Part shown: positions 30,836 to 40,888 of the stretch, piece after piece
How the letters are laid out: every line of letters begins with the position of its first letter
How positions within the stretch are numbered: the first letter of the stretch is position 1
Source of the DNA: Plantago ovata
Taxonomy: Eukaryota > Streptophyta > Magnoliopsida > Lamiales > Plantaginaceae
Assembly: GCA_028274465.1 (NCBI GenBank)
Contig: CM051458.1
Coordinates: forward strand, 16,321,566 to 16,385,565
DNA length: 64,000 bases
Direction of reading: 5' to 3'
The notes under the pieces: model-generated
The model's database searches: none
Told to the model about the DNA's origin: nothing
What the model saw: only the letters and a program-made list of their open reading frames with translations
Translations under genes and position numbers: made by a program

Positions 30836-30904
30836 ACTTCTCAAGATACAAGGCAGAAGATTGCTGAAACTTCTGCACCAGAATCCACAACTACTGTTCA
30901 GCAG

Positions 30905-30976
30905 GTAGATGAAGTTTTTGGTAATTCAACTAAGTTTGAAAACTTAGTACTTGTATCTAACTTAAAATTATTTCAG
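30905..30976 (+). other. Intron-like segment 2 in SIRE-B third ORF (72 bp)
   Basis: Donor CAGCAG|GTAGAT, acceptor TTATTTCAG|GA, branch-site-like CTAAC at about 30956. Multiple of three, no stop. Confidence 0.5.
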
Positions 30977-31072
30977 GATGAAAAATTCAAGGATGCTTCT
31001 CAAGCTCCTAAAGCAATGGAAATAGTGCCAGCACAACAAAGTGTGCAACATGAGCTTGCTGAACTTCATCAG

Positions 31073-31147
31073 GTAAATCATGTTCCAGTTTTAAACTCTA
31101 AAACTATTTTCCAAAACCTTCATGAACTTAATTTTATTCTTTTTCAG
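31073..31147 (+). other. Intron-like segment 3 in SIRE-B third ORF (75 bp)
   Basis: Donor CATCAG|GTAAAT, acceptor CTTTTTCAG|GC. Multiple of three, no stop. AT-rich relative to the flanks. Confidence 0.52.
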
Positions 31148-33101
31148 GCTCAAAAGGAGACCACTGAAGTAGTTCACATCACTGAAGATTTGGAAATAAG
31201 TTCAGAGGAACTTTACTCAAACTTCAAGAGAACTACCTTGACCAGAGTTGCTAAATCCGTCAGCAACTGGCAAAGGTACAGAAGGATGGATTTCTCTGAT
31301 CTTCACCTTCATCTGTCCAATGAGAAAAGAGACTTTCTCTGCTGAAACTCGAGACATTTGTGCATTCTATACTTCCAGAAGACTTGACATATTCTCAACT
31401 TATGAGCTCTAGTCTGATTGCTCTAATCAGAGAGAATATGAAAGCTAAATTCAATAGTGCCTCTCCAGCTGAACAAGCTTTGATGCTCAAGGGTTCCTTT
31501 GTACCCATGGTGGCTGATCCCCACAAAATCAATGAGGAAGAGGATGTTACTAGTGCAGCAATGTACAAACATCTTGTGTTGGTCATACTGACGGACGATG
31601 ATGAAGAAGAGGATGAAAATATCCCAAAAGATCCAAGGGATGATGAAGGAAAAGATTCCAAGGACAAAAAGGATGATGATGATGATAATCAAGGTCCTAG
31701 TCCTGATGCTGGTGGACTTAAACTGACAGTTGCTGAGACTTAACATCATGATACTGAAAATCAGCAAGCAGATCACACTACAAGTCAGCATCAAGAATCC
31801 ACTCCTGCTCCTGCTGAGACAAGTACTCAAGCAACTGAACAAGTTGCTGAAACTGAAGAAGAGTACGCCAGAAAGCGTGCTGAAATGAAATTAGGAAAAA
31901 ACAAGCTTTCTGATGCCGAGTTAACTCTACTCGATGCCAAGGTCACTGAACCAAACCTTGATGATGAAGAAATGGATGAAGATTATCAAAGAACACTTCA
32001 AAATAGTCTACAGATTCATGCAAGGCATACGCAGAATCTAGACATTGCTCAATCTTCAGGAGTGAAGAACACGGAAGTCCCCTCCCTTCCACTTACTGCT
32101 GGTGAAACTCCAGTTGTTGAGTCTAAAGAGTTTCCCTCAGCAACCACTCAACCTAAACTGATTGAAGCAACAAATTTAGGAACCAAGGTTGCTGGCCTTG
32201 ATGAATCTGATGACGAAGAAGATCTCTTCAATTTTTCAGCAAACGAAGAAGAACTGACAAAGAAAGTTGAACCCCTAGTGGTTACAATTCCTCCTTCTTC
32301 TCTTGTTCATGATGAAGGAGATGCTGAAAGAAGCCGTTTGCTAATCAATGATGATTAATTCGCCACTAAGCTCAAAGTTCATTCACTCACTCCCTCTTTA
32401 GTGCCGTTCCCTAGTGTTGAGTATTTTACTCCTAGAATTAAGGCACTTATGGCTGTTCACAAAGCATGCCAAGAAGAGGATGATGCACTGCTTGCTGAGA
32501 GTCCGCTTGACATAGGCAAGATACTGGCTATTGTGCTGAAACACACTACTTCTCTTACAATAGCTCAGAAAGACATAAGTCTACATCATAAAAGCTATGA
32601 AGAAGATGTCAGTCAAGCACTCAAACTGGCAAAAACTGCATTGAAAAAGGCTCAGACCTTCATTGAAGAAAAAGTGGACAATGAGCGCAGACATGAGGAG
32701 AACTTGGTGAGTATTAAAGAAGAAATGTCCAAGCTGACTGCTGATCAGCAAGGAATAATTCTTAAGTACAATAGCCTAAGTAAACTTGCTGAATATTGCA
32801 ATGAATTTTTCTCTCTACACATTCACCCAATGATGCAATCCATGTCTAAGGGGGAAGATAAACAAAGAAAATCTTCAAGAAAGAAAACCCCTGCTGAAGC
32901 GCCATTGATTCTGCCTAGTCCACCTCCCAGAGAACCTCTTGCTGAAAGAGAGCAAAGTTCAAAGAGACGAGCTGAAACAGATTCTGAGAGAAATTCAGCA
33001 AATCCGAAAAGGAGAAGAACATCTGCTGAAACTCAAGAATACTGTCATACTGAGGGTCATCAAGATCTGAATGAAGATGATGATAATGATGATGACCAAA
33101 C

Positions 33102-35207
33102 TGTAAGAAAATATGGTCAGAGTTACCCCTAGGGTACGCAGCGGAATTTCAAAAATTTTCTTAACATGCAGGTTAATTGATTATGTATATGCCGTATATA
33201 TTTAAACACGTTAATTAGAAGACTAACCTTACTTCCAAAGCAGCTTCCAAGTCTTCGTAATAATCCGGTGTATCTTCTCCTTCGTCGAAGTCGAAGATAT
33301 CTGCAATACTTTGATTATCTGCAAGACAATAAAAGTTAGTTTCAAGCTCATAGAACCTCAACCTTGGTATCCACGGATGAACAGCCTATCGGAAAGAATG
33401 CTAGGATATTCTTTTTGTGACCAAGAACATGGGGCGACGATTCCTCCGGCAGGTGGCGCGCGTGTGGCTTATAGAGGAGGGGAGAGCTTTTATTTTCTCT
33501 AAGAAAACTGGGTAGAATAATTCTCTAAGAATTTGATTCTTCAACTGTGTGAAAATCTATCTCAAAAAACTCTCTAATAGTCTACTATATATAGCAGTCA
33601 ATAGAAGCCTAAAGCATAAGCAATTAGACTTCATAAAGGAATAAGAATCTAATTCTTATCGCACAAGGAAACCAATATCAAGTCTAGATTCATTCCTAAT
33701 CAAATTAAAACTCAATCAGGAAAATCTAACTTATCCCTTCGACTTCTAATAGAGGAAGGAGTCGAACTCCTTCACCTATCTAGCTTGCGCGCGCGCGCGC
33801 CCAGTCCTATGGGAGATAGGTGGGTCCCAATTTTGGGACCCACTTATAGTTCTAAGCCAATTCAAACTCCAAGTAGATTTTTCCATGTGCATATGTTAAT
33901 TCTAAATTAACATATCCTTTCAAATCAAACCTCTATTATATTTCCAAAATATAATATTTAATTGTATTTACTTAAAATACAATTAATTAGCCAATTCAAT
34001 TAATAATTCCAAATCATTAATTGAGCCACCAAATATTATAATTAATTCCAAATCAATTATAATCCATCAATCACAATTAATTCCAAATTAATTGCGATTC
34101 CATCTTCAAGGATATTCTGATAGGCTGAATCACCACATAGTGTGACCCATAGGGCCTCATCGTATTAAGCAAGTCCTAGACTAGGCAACATGGAATTCCT
34201 AGATGGTTCCATTTGCAATATTAATACATGAGGACGTTTGAGAGGTTTCTCAAAGCTAACCCTTTCGTTGCGAAGCCTGTTGCGCTCAACGCGGCGATGG
34301 TAACGTCCCTTCATCTGACTTGCTCGAATGTATCTAGGATCGATGAAGTGTATATCCCAATAATACATCCACGGGCGTCTTCAGTGAGTTGCATGGTGAA
34401 TCCAATATCTATTATGACCATCATAATAATATTGATACGCTGGCCAGCGGTTTTACCATCACAACTATGAACGACTATGAGCAATGCTCTCATGTGCTAC
34501 ACTTGAGAGATGAATCCTTCACAGAATCACTTATCATCCCCATTTGTATGTAGCCATAATCCTGGATCGTGTCTTAGGTCAACTGCTTATTCAGAGCTGA
34601 CATCGACGGGTCCACCAAGGATATGGGGCAACAAATGTGATGATAAAGTACTGTAAGTCCAAAGGACGACTGGCATCACTTCGACAACTCACCAGTTCCC
34701 ATAGACACTTCGATGTAGAGTATACATCGATGGGAGTGTCCGGTGGGTACTTCCATTGTTCGATAAAGCTTCTTTGAACAACTATGCGCAGCTATGGGAA
34801 CGTTTCTCGATTGTCCAACAATCCGTTCCGTGGCCGTGGGATCGGCTCACACTTGCTCCAACAAGTATAACCTCCACGCATACTAGTCTTGTCTGGTTCA
34901 TTAAGAGCCCTACATCCGAGATGAACCTCGACTAGGGAGATTTTGGGATAGATGATAACTCACATAGCTCCCACTATCTGTGTGATCGGTCATCTATCCG
35001 AGGGGACATGTTTAATATCAACACAGACAGTAATAGAGATATGACATGCTGCATGCCCGGTGTAATATAAATATGAAAGCGATACTCAATAGTAAAATGC
35101 AACAAACATATATTATATTACGTTGACTTGTGTAATAGTACATATATGCCCTCTATAAGGGCACCATGCCCTTAGTAAGGACTGTCTCTAGGACATATAC
35201 ACTATCA
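33102..35207 (-). mobile_element. Angela-2 3' LTR (2106 bp)
   Basis: On the minus strand TGATAGTG...CTTACA. TATA box CTATATATAG at 33585-33594. Upstream of it (higher coordinates) are a CG dinucleotide run (33787-33800) and the 24-base palindrome GTGGGTCCCAA/TTGGGACCCAC (33820-33843). Confidence 0.88.
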
Positions 35208-35219
35208 ATCTCCCACTTG
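35208..35219 (-). other. Polypurine tract of Angela-2
   Basis: Minus strand CAAGTGGGAGAT next to the LTR start TGATAGTG. Confidence 0.75.
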
Positions 35220-35221
35220 GA

Positions 35222-36856
35222 CTAGAGCCAGTCACCTTTATGCCTAATTCCCAGATTAGCATAATGTCTTAAGTGGACTTCCACTGATAAGACCTTAGTG
35301 AAAGGATCTGCCACGTTGTCCGTGGTAGAGACACGTTCCATACTAACTTCTCCTCTATCTATAATCTCACGTATAACGTGATATTTTCTAAGTACATGTT
35401 CGTTCTTGTTTGTAGATCTAGGCTCCTTAGCTTGAGCGACGGCGCCCGTATTGTCCCAATAAATCGTTATTGGACTAGGAGCAGGAACAACCCTCAATTC
35501 CTTCAAGAACTCTGAAATCCAGACAGCTTCTTTCGATGCTTCTGATTCAGTAATGTACTCGGCTTCTGTGGATGAGTCAGCAATCGTGGCTTGCTTAGGA
35601 CTCTTCCAACAGATAGCTCATCCGTTCAATTTGAATACGTATCCTGTCTGTGACTCAAAGTCATCAGGATCTGATTCAAATCCAGCGTCGACATAACCAG
35701 ACATCTTCAATTCTGGTTCTCCACCAAACACCGAGAACATTTCCTTAGTCCGTCGTAGGTACTTAAGAATGTTCTTTACAGCAGTCCAGTGAGGTACTCA
35801 TGGATTCTGTTGGTGTCGACAAGTGTCACTAAGCGCATATTCCACATCGGGCCTTGTGCAATTCATTGCATACATTATAGACCCTACTGCCGAAGCATAG
35901 GGCACACGACTCATTGCTTTTCTTTCTTCATCAGTTTTAGGACTATTAGGACTATCCTTAACTGATAAGACAATCCCATGCCTAGCTGGGGGAAAGCGTC
36001 TCTTTGAGTCGTCCATCTTATAACGCTTCAGTATTTTGTCGATGTAGGTGGACTGTGTCAATCCTAACATCCTCTTGGATCTATCTCTATAGATCTTGAT
36101 CCCTAGGATGTAGTTCGCTTCACCCAAGTCCTTCATTGAGAAGGTACTTGATAACCAAACTTTAGTCTCTTCTAGCATAGAGACATTGTTTCCCATGATC
36201 AAAATGTCATCAACATAGATGATCATGAAAACGACTCCCTTGTCGCTGTGCCTAATGTAGACACAGGGATCTTCCTTGCTTCTGATGAAGTCAAACCATT
36301 TGACAGCTTCATCAAAGCGGATATTCCAGCTCCTAGACGCTTGCTTTAGCCCATAGATGGATCTTTGTAATTTGCATACAGCAGTTGGCCTGGTTTTACT
36401 AATAAAACCTTCCATTTGTACCATACAGACCTCTTCCTCAAGGTTTCCATTGAGGAAGGCAGTCTTTACATCCATCTGCCCGATCTCATAATCATAGTAG
36501 GCAGCTATCTTAAGTAGAATTCGAATGAACTTCAATTTTGCTACCGGTGAAAAGGTTTCATCGTAATCGATGCCATACCTTTGCGTGTAGCCTTTCGCCA
36601 CAAGCCTAGCTTTGTGCGTTTGTACCTTGCCATCGGCATCTGTCTTTCGTTTAAAGACACATTTGCACCCAATAGGTCTAACCCCTTGGGGCAAGTCTAC
36701 CAAGCTCCAAACTTGGTTCAGGTACATGGAGTCCATTTCCAATTCCATATCCTCTTGCCATTTGTCTGAGTCAATATCAATTATTGCCTCTTTGTAGGTC
36801 TCGGGATCTTCCCGATCTGATAAGCCGACATCAAGTTCACTGATGTCTTCTATCAT
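35222..36856 (-). pseudogene. pol: Angela-2 pol: reverse transcriptase and RNase H
   Basis: Minus-strand frame 36856-35798 (352 residues): WQEDMELEMDSMYLNQVWSLV, KARLVAKGYTQRYGIDYDETF, QMDVKTAFLNGNLEEEVCM (first catalytic Asp), IYVDDILIMGNN (YVDD intact) and AVGSIMYAMNCTRPDVEYALS at the RNase H border. After frame disruption near 35798, RNase H continues (acidic Glu in the SYTESEASKEA-like region is readable at about 35500-35560), then 35506-35222 gives ITIYWDNTGAVAQAKEPRSTNK and VADPFTKVLSVEVHLRHYANL. The catalytic core of reverse transcriptase looks sound although RNase H is broken. Confidence 0.87.
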
Positions 36857-38100
36857 AAGGCTTTGCTTCTGAGGTCCTTTAGGATCCTCTTCGACCTACG
36901 GAGCTCGACTGGTTCTGGTGCTTTTCTTTTCTGGCTTCGTGTAACACGAACATTATCAGTGGGCACTGATGCAGTAAGTCGCACCACGCGACCCTGTTCC
37001 CTAGCGGGAGGCTGCTCTTGTGCAACTTGTTGCACAATTTGATTGACAATGGGTTCTATTGGTGTGGTTTCAACTGTTGATCTAATCACAGGACTCCCAC
37101 TGACTATGACATGCCTCGCAAATGTCATATCATTACCCTTGTCTGCTTCGAAAGCTCCAACTGAACTTGAGTCCAAATCAGAAGATTTAGAGAACTCATG
37201 TTCGCGCGTGTCAAAGTCTTAAATTTCTTCAAGTTCTATCATGTCATCTAACCTCTCTTCTTCGAGGTATTCTGCTTCTAAAAACTTAACGTTTCTAGTA
37301 ACTATCACCTAGTGATCTTCAGCCTGATAGAATTCATAGCCTCTCGTCCAACGAGGATAGCCTATGAAATATACTTTGACACCCTTGGCATCTAACTCAT
37401 CAGTGAGCATCAGTTTGACTATCGCAAGACAGCCCCAAGGTCTAAGATAGCCCAGTGAGGGCTTCTTTCCCTTCCATAACTCACAAGGAGTTTTCTCCAC
37501 TGATTTAGATGGTACACGGTTCAGAATGTAGATTGCAGTTTGCAGTGCATATCCCCATAGATGTTTTGGAAGAGTCGAGAATCCAATCATTGATATCACC
37601 ATGTCTAATAGGGTTCGATTCCTTCTCTCAGACACACCATTCAATTGTGGTGTTCCAGGAGGGGTCCATTGCGATTGAATTCCATTTTCCTTCAAGTAGT
37701 CGATAAATTCTTCACTAAGGTATTCACCTCCTCGATCTAATCGAAGAGTGACTATCCTTAGGTTCAATTCATTCTCGACCTCATTCCTAAACTCCTTGAA
37801 TTTCCCAAAGTCTCGGATTTATTCTTCATAAGATAAATATATCCATACCTTGAGAAATCGTCAGTAAAGGTAACGAAGTAAGGATAACCCCCACGCGCAT
37901 GGACTTTAAAATGTCCACATACATCGGTATGTATGAGCTCTAAGAAGCGAGTGGCACGAACACCTTGTTCAACAAAAGGTTTGTTCGTCATCTTATCCTT
38001 AACACATGATTCGCATGTACCATATGATTCAAAATCAAATGGTTCCAAGTAGTCCAACTTCCTTAGTCTTTGAATCCGTGTTTCATTGATATGGCCTAGC
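36853..38100 (-). pseudogene. pol: Angela-2 pol: integrase and linker
   Basis: Minus-strand 38057-37764 holds the zinc region end (CESCVKDKM) and integrase core start (LIHTDVCGHFKVHARGGYPYFVTFTDDFSRYGYIYL; first Asp). 37767-37309 gives [12 protein letters not shown] (second Asp) and [21 protein letters not shown] (Glu in VSERRN), then [21 protein letters not shown]. 37176-36853 is a linker with little conservation. At least two frame changes separate the pieces (near 37765 and 37200-37310). Confidence 0.85.
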
Positions 38101-38434
38101 CGACAATGTCATAGATAAGATGGATTATTCTTCCTACTTGAAGACGGTTGTTTGTTATGTATTTGAAATAAAGGTAGACTACTTTGCAAAATATATAAAC
38201 CATTCACTAAGCGAACTTTTCCATAATACTGGTCATTTAATGAAAAAATAACAAGTATTAGGAAAAACTCAAATTGTCCAACAATGGAATGGAAATAATA
38301 TTTCTGATAATGGATGGAACAAAATAAACGTTATCAAGTTCTAAACATTGTCCTGATGGTAAATCTATCTTGCAGCGTCCAACGCGTTTGGCTTCAACTG
38401 GATTGTTGTTCCCAACATGCAAGTTGATTTCACC

Positions 38435-39395
38435 TTACTTGACTAGCCTGTGTTCAATGGCCCCTTGCACATTATTATAAATGTGCGAGCCACAGGCTGT
38501 ATCTAATACCCAACCATTGGAGTCAAAAGTAGTCATGTTCATTTCAATAACAAACATATCTGAGCTAGAAGTCGGTGGCTTCTTAGCTTGATCTGCCCTC
38601 AGCTTAGGGCAATCTTTCTTCCAATGTCCTTTCTGCTTACAGAAATGACATTCATCTGTGCGTACCGTTCCGCTTCTCTTGAACTTCCTTTTCTGGTTCA
38701 GACGCTTAGGCTTATCACTCGAAGTGTTAGCCTTGGCTCCCGACTTTCCCTTACCCTTAGCACCTTTGTTTCTCGGGTTTCGGTTAGACGGTTGCCCAAC
38801 AAACATGATCGACTTTTCCTTCTTAAGAAGAGTTTGATCATATGTCTTCAGCAGATTATGGAGTTCGGGCAGTGTTACGTCCTTCGCATTCATGGTGGTT
38901 AACGATGAACTGCGAATACGAACTCAGCAATGATTGAAGGACAAAGATCACCATGATCTTATTCTCATCTTGAGAACATGTTCCCTCCTTCATTGAGCTT
39001 GCATCTGTGTATCTCTTTGATCAAATCAAATTCAACACTTCCAGCTGTCCTCTTAAAGACCGACTCAAGATGCTTCAGCATCTCATGCGGCAACATGCTT
39101 TCGTGTTGCCTCTGCAGCTCATTGCTCATTGCCGCCAGCATAATACACTGCGCGGATCTAGCATCCTCATGATGCTTATCAGACTTTGCCTTGTTGGCTT
39201 GATTCCAAATTAGCAACTTGATCGGCAGTCTGATTCTCGGGACACACGGGATTAGCCTCGTCCAAGACGTACTCAATCCTTTCGTACCTCAGCACAAAAC
39301 ATATATTCCTGATCTAATCTAGGAAGTTTGGTCCGGTCAAAATTTGCTTCTCTAAGACAGCACGGACCGAGATTCTCGCCATTTCGGTTTCCAGG
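38435..39395 (-). pseudogene. gag: Angela-2 gag and protease start, frameshifted
   Basis: Minus strand. Gag begins near 39385 (MARISVRAVLEK, readable although a stop follows soon after at the D/W position) and continues in 39276-38965 (HHEDARSAQCIMLAAMSNELQRQHESMLPHEMLKHLESVF). It resumes in 38893-38435 with LPELHNLLKTYDQTLLKKEKSIMFVG, a basic region, the CCHC knuckle CHFCKQKGHWKKDC (intact) and protease start WVLDTACGSHIYNN (D-T-A). Protease end and GAG-pre-integrase are in broken frames between 38100 and 38435. Several stops mean no full Gag-Pol could be made. Confidence 0.83.
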
Positions 39396-39948
39396 AGAAA
39401 TAATATAGAACGAAAACAATAAATCAACTATTGAAATATTATTTCTAAATACACAGTCAACATAACTAAACAACAAGGTCCTTTAGCTGTTTAGCTCCCA
39501 CTATTTTCACATATGCTTGCCCCCACAACAAACATACGGGTAATGTCCAACAAGTTACCGTAGTGGCCAAGATCCAAATCCATACTATGTCATACTCCAA
39601 CGGGGGCTGGTCGCATAGCATAATATGACCGGTAGGACTAGTAAGACTATCCAATTGCGTCACGCAACTGTTGGTTGTTAAATCTAATTTAACCCGATGC
39701 CCTACATATTGTACCTATCGAGGTCGCTAGATACAATATGCAGTAAGTCATAACCATAGGCTTACTCTAATCCGACGATTACTGCGAGTCTGTAAGACGA
39801 GGTCGCCAATACAAGAAAACGCAATGAAAGTTCAAAATTAAAGCACCCTACGGAAAGCATCTCAGAAATACATACATATATATATTTCCGTACTTATATT
39901 GGTTGGGGCTTGTAGCTTGAGGGTTGTTATCAGTCATCTACAAACAAA

Positions 39949-40102
39949 TAAGGGCGCCGCCTACCCATCATGCATGAACGGTCTACACGTAATGGATGCC
40001 GCCTATCCATTCTAGTTCTAAACGCGGTCAAGCACATAATGGGTGCCGCCTACCCATACATAAATATGCGGTCCGACATATAAGAGGGCGCCGCCTACCC
40101 TC
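39949..40102 (-). repeat. Angela-2 leader hairpin array, 4 units
   Basis: On the plus strand the units appear as stem, GCCGCCT, stem: 39949-39967 (imperfect), 39992-40010 (ATGGAT/ATCCAT), 40039-40057 (ATGGGT/ACCCAT) and 40084-40102 (GAGGGC/ACCCTC). In sense orientation the loop is AGGCGGC in all four. Stem changes at pair 5 (unit 39992) and pairs 1 and 2 (unit 40084) are compensated. Spacing 43-47 bases, as in Angela-1. Confidence 0.82.
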
Positions 40103-40109
40103 GCATGCA

Positions 40110-40875
40110 TATCGGTCGAACGGAATGTAAAATACTTGGTATTTAAACATGCATTGTCAAACAATAGCATATCGAGCATACGAAACAAATAGTAGCCTAT
40201 GTGGATGCCAAATGACTTCATAATTTCATTATGAAAATTATAATCCCATAATTATAATCTCTATGAAATAATTGAAAAATCGAAAATTCTATTGACCAAG
40301 TAGCAATTTTCGAAAACCCGAAGGACTTAATTGTAATTTTTTGAAATCTTGGAGGTGTTAAATCTAAAATTTAAAAGTAGAAGGACTAATTTGCAATAAA
40401 CAATAAATTAATAAATTACAAATAAGCCCTTTAACTTTATACTAATTAAATTTAACCCCTCTAGTTAAAAACAATTACAATTAAATCATATGTATATTCC
40501 AAATATAAAATTCACTCCTCAAAATTTTCAAAATTTGATTTTGGGTCCAACCCGAAAAATATATATATTAAAATATGGGACGGGACGTCCCCTACCGAGC
40601 CTGCGGCACGCGGGCACGGGCGCCTGCGCCCGGGGCGGGAACCCGCGCCTGTGGCTGCTGGCGCGGGTGCCCACAGGCACCCGGGGCGCCTGCGTCACGC
40701 AGGCGGCCCGGTCAATATCTATATTTAAATTTATTTATTTTTTTTTGAAAAAATATAAATTCTAAATTTATATAAAACAAAACTTTTGAAAATCGAATTA
40801 ATCATAGAATCAATTGCATCACATATCTACAAAATCATACAATATATATACGTATATACGTAATCAATTAACCTC
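40110..40875 (-). other. Angela-2 leader with GC hairpin block
   Basis: Between the primer site and the hairpin array. Mostly AT-rich, but 40575-40713 is about 80% GC and holds consecutive perfect palindromes: GGGACGTCCC (40582-40591), GGGCG/CGCCC (40618-40631), GCGGG/CCCGC (40635-40646), CGGGTGCC/GGCACCCG (40664-40683) and GCCTGCGT/ACGCAGGC (40688-40704). No ORF. Probably strongly structured in the genomic RNA. Confidence 0.6.
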
Positions 40876-40887
40876 GCTCTGATACCA
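40876..40887 (-). other. Angela-2 primer binding site (initiator tRNA-Met)
   Basis: Minus strand TGGTATCAGAGC, one base from the LTR end TTACA. Confidence 0.92.
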
Positions 40888-40888
40888 C

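Larger units (their letters stand above)
28680..33096 (+). pseudogene. SIRE-B third ORF (post-pol), frameshifted, cut by Angela-2
   Basis: Starts MAPKRQSSKISKSSK; SIRE-D starts MDPKRSSSSTPKDLK. After early frameshifts, 28999-29622 carries a conserved globular part (LDAMEFYNNAEIQ, DSQVGGIDQVGLRRWPL, NKTELNWAKYIFNRLV) also present in SIRE-D. Then follow a long low-complexity region of Val-Ala-Glu repeats (29640-31345), acidic segments (31580-31700), and a coiled-coil part with KRRAETDSERNSANPKRRR near 32960. Angela-2 interrupts it at 33101; it ends at 43839. Reconstructed length would exceed 1500 codons. Three intron-like segments lie inside. No signal peptide or membrane helix seen, so an envelope role is doubtful; a structural or nuclear role is possible. 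Unknown function. Confidence 0.6.

Noticed and set aside
28682..33096. Third ORF of SIRE as an envelope glycoprotein gene
   Set aside because: Position suggests env-like, but I see no signal peptide, clear membrane helix or cysteine pattern; the sequence is charged and coiled-coil rich with nuclear-signal-like basic patches.
33786..33801. CG dinucleotide run as Z-DNA or regulatory site
   Set aside because: Present in Angela-2 LTRs at both ends (also 41576-41587) but short and variable; a simple repeat is enough explanation.
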